From: Malaya genurostris
Taxonomy: Eukaryota > Arthropoda > Insecta > Diptera > Culicidae
Assembly (NCBI RefSeq): GCF_030247185.1
Contig: NC_080572.1
Span: forward strand, 214,487,435-214,551,434
DNA: 64,000 nucleotides
Direction of reading: 5' to 3'
Both the position numbers and the translations under genes were made by a program. The number at the start of each line of letters is the position of its first letter. Within the stretch, counting starts at the first letter, position 1. The notes under the pieces were generated by a model. It saw only the letters and a list, made by a program, of their open reading frames with translations, did not search any database and had not been told where the DNA came from. Positions 62,160 through 64,000 of the stretch are shown one piece after another.

Positions 62160-64000
62160 GTTAAATTGCAATTCAAGAAAAGCGAAAATCTTAGTCTAAA
62201 ACTTTTCCGTTTTCCTTAAAACTACTCGAGTAAAATTACTTCAGTTTCAGCTTACTTCCACTGACACATTTGATTAGCAACAAACACATTCCTACATGGA
62301 TTTCCTCTTGCAGAAATTATTGCGACACAAAGATTTACGTACCTTCTATAAGTAAACCCGCAGAATAGAAACCTTTAATTTAACACGCGAAAGGCAATGG
62401 ATATGGAATGTTGTCGTAAAACTATTTATTTTTCCGGAAAACTACTTTTGTTACAGAAAATATTTAGTTTTGTTTATTTTGTGTAGCGCAATCTAATACA
62501 AATGCATTGAATCAGTGTTGCTAACTGTTTTGTTAGGGGATTAAAATCGACATTCGTAAAATGTAAGTAATTTTCCATTAAACGTTTGTGAAACATTGAT
62601 GAAATCTGATATTTCATCCAAAAAGTCAGGCTTAACATTCATTTGAGAATAAATTATTGTTAAAAAATATTGTTTGAAACTCAATCGTTCAAGTTACTTT
62701 GATAAACTGGTTGCTCTGCATATATGAATACATAGATCTATGACATACGTACCAAATAAAATGTACGTAATATACAAATCACCAACACAAGTTAACCTGG
62801 TTTACTCTTGATCCTTAATGTATCTTTCCATTATTTTACTGATTACTTGGCTGCGATGAATTCATAAAAAAATTGTGAATATGTTAAAAGCTTTTGTTAC
62901 GCAAAAATTAAGCGAACGCACCGATCACCATATTATCTTTTGAGTCAGTGCATCGAACAGCGATTGTAGATCTCTCTCAAACTATAGTATAAAAAAGTGA
63001 ACTACATATAGGAATAAAAAGTGAAGCAAAAGCTAAGATGACTACTTTAAATTTATTCCACAAATTTACAAAAGCTGCCCTCGCGACTTGTAGTTCGTCA
63101 CTTCTCGCTAGTCTGGTGATATTATTTAGTCGTGTTTGATGAATGTTCGTAGCGTTACAATCACAGGAACAATTTTCGATTGACAATTTAGCGATAAAAC
63201 TTTTTTTTACTTTTAATTTATGACTTCTGGTCAGTTTAGTAAATTACTGACATACCAGAGACTCGGATGTTTCGCATCGCTAAGTTCGACTCCTCAGGTA
63301 GAAGGTAAAAGTTTAGATGCGAGAAACCTTTTTCTTACTTAAATGAACCATGTTACGTCGAATTTTTTTCGCACTTTATCTTCAAATCTTTACTTTTCCT
63401 TGAGTACTATGTCTCTACATTTTTCATATTCGTTCTTTTCTCACAATCTCTAGTTAGTTTGATATTGTTAAAAAACCGAAAGATAAAATGAGTAATTCTT
63501 GGGCATTCGAAAGTTCAAGTTACAATTCTTTTCAATATTGTGTCCATTAACTTTTACATGAATACTGCATTCGTTTAATAGTTTTATCAATAGTCGTCTC
63601 ATTAGTCGACACCACATCATTTTGTTGAGTATCCCATGTACAATTAACGTATGGTGGAGTTCGGTACTGAGAATATATAAGAAAGTTTTATATGAAAATA
63701 ATGTACAATTCTTCTTTTATAGCGGAGTGAACATGAGGAGTGATTGTACCAATACTCAGCTTACCGTTCGAGTCATTGCATAAAATCTCACAACTAATGG
63801 TTTTCAATCTACCAGAATTAACCCGACGCGAACGAACTTCAGCATGTTAAATGCACGGCAAACCTCTTTGTTTGATCTAATTATTTAAACAGCAGAATCC
63901 TATCATTGATTCATACAAAAATCGTTCTATAATGTGATTTGTTCAACTCACGCCTAAGATGGCCAACAATAATCATCTGATTACTTTGCACACAATGCAT
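62160..64000. other. No recognised gene
   Basis: AT-rich, stop-dense sequence. A minus-strand 69-codon stretch (63186-62977) starts at TTG and ends in a hydrophobic segment (VVILAFASLFIPICSSLFY), but no homology is recognised. A gttcgactcc motif near 63286 recalls a B box, but no cloverleaf forms. Confidence 0.4.

Noticed and set aside
62977..63186. 69-codon minus-strand stretch with a membrane-like C-terminus
   Set aside because: TTG start, no homology recognised, and hydrophobicity is common in AT-rich translations.
63230..63310. Possible tRNA gene around gttcgactcc
   Set aside because: Only a B-box-like word is present; no acceptor or anticodon stem could be paired.

Overview
The window looks like repeat-rich intergenic or intronic DNA from a dipteran, most likely a culicine (Aedes-like) mosquito. 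This is inferred from the mix of mobile elements: an I-clade non-LTR retrotransposon resembling the mosquito MosquI group, a BEL/Pao LTR element, a DD37E (ITmD37E-type) transposon, a LOA-type RNase H fragment, and several copies of an AT-rich interspersed repeat family. No host protein-coding gene is recognised with confidence. Every long reading frame with identifiable motifs belongs to a mobile element.

Layout: 1-7.6 kb holds a hairpin MITE, a reverse-transcriptase (RT) scrap, SINE-like fragments and two back-to-back mariner remnants. 8.2-12.95 kb holds an approximately 2-kb interspersed repeat, then a decayed LOA-type element between two direct repeats. 13-17.4 kb has small MITEs, a mariner scrap and a DD37E transposon with perfect 27-bp terminal inverted repeats (TIRs) but two stop codons. 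17.4-24.5 kb is an RT fragment split by a very young, full-length BEL/Pao element (485-bp LTRs with one mismatch, 5-bp target duplication, one uninterrupted 1899-codon polyprotein).

26.7-32.7 kb is a full-length, apparently intact I-clade element on the + strand with two overlapping reading frames and a 15-bp target duplication. 33.2-36.0 kb is a three-level nest: a TA-flanked inverted-repeat element, containing a 1.5-kb unclassified retroposon, containing a smaller SINE-like unit with a tRNA-Ser(GGA)-like cloverleaf. 36-49 kb mixes apparently unique DNA, a second copy of the 2-kb repeat, a fold-back element and a 1.4-kb TIR element.

49-51.3 kb is a decayed DD37E-like transposase split by an RT fragment. 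54.7-56.2 kb is a second, apparently dimeric copy of the unclassified retroposon with a 21-bp target duplication. 56.3-57.3 kb is a TA-flanked DNA element whose end is tandemly duplicated. 58.6-62.1 kb is a second, 5'-truncated and frameshifted copy of the I-clade element on the - strand. The last 1.8 kb shows nothing recognisable.

The two autonomous-looking elements (BEL/Pao and the I-clade copy 1) carry complete enzymatic sets. The other elements are decayed, fragmentary or non-autonomous. The least familiar content is the 1.5-kb retroposon family with microsatellite tails and the tRNA-bearing repeat nested within it.
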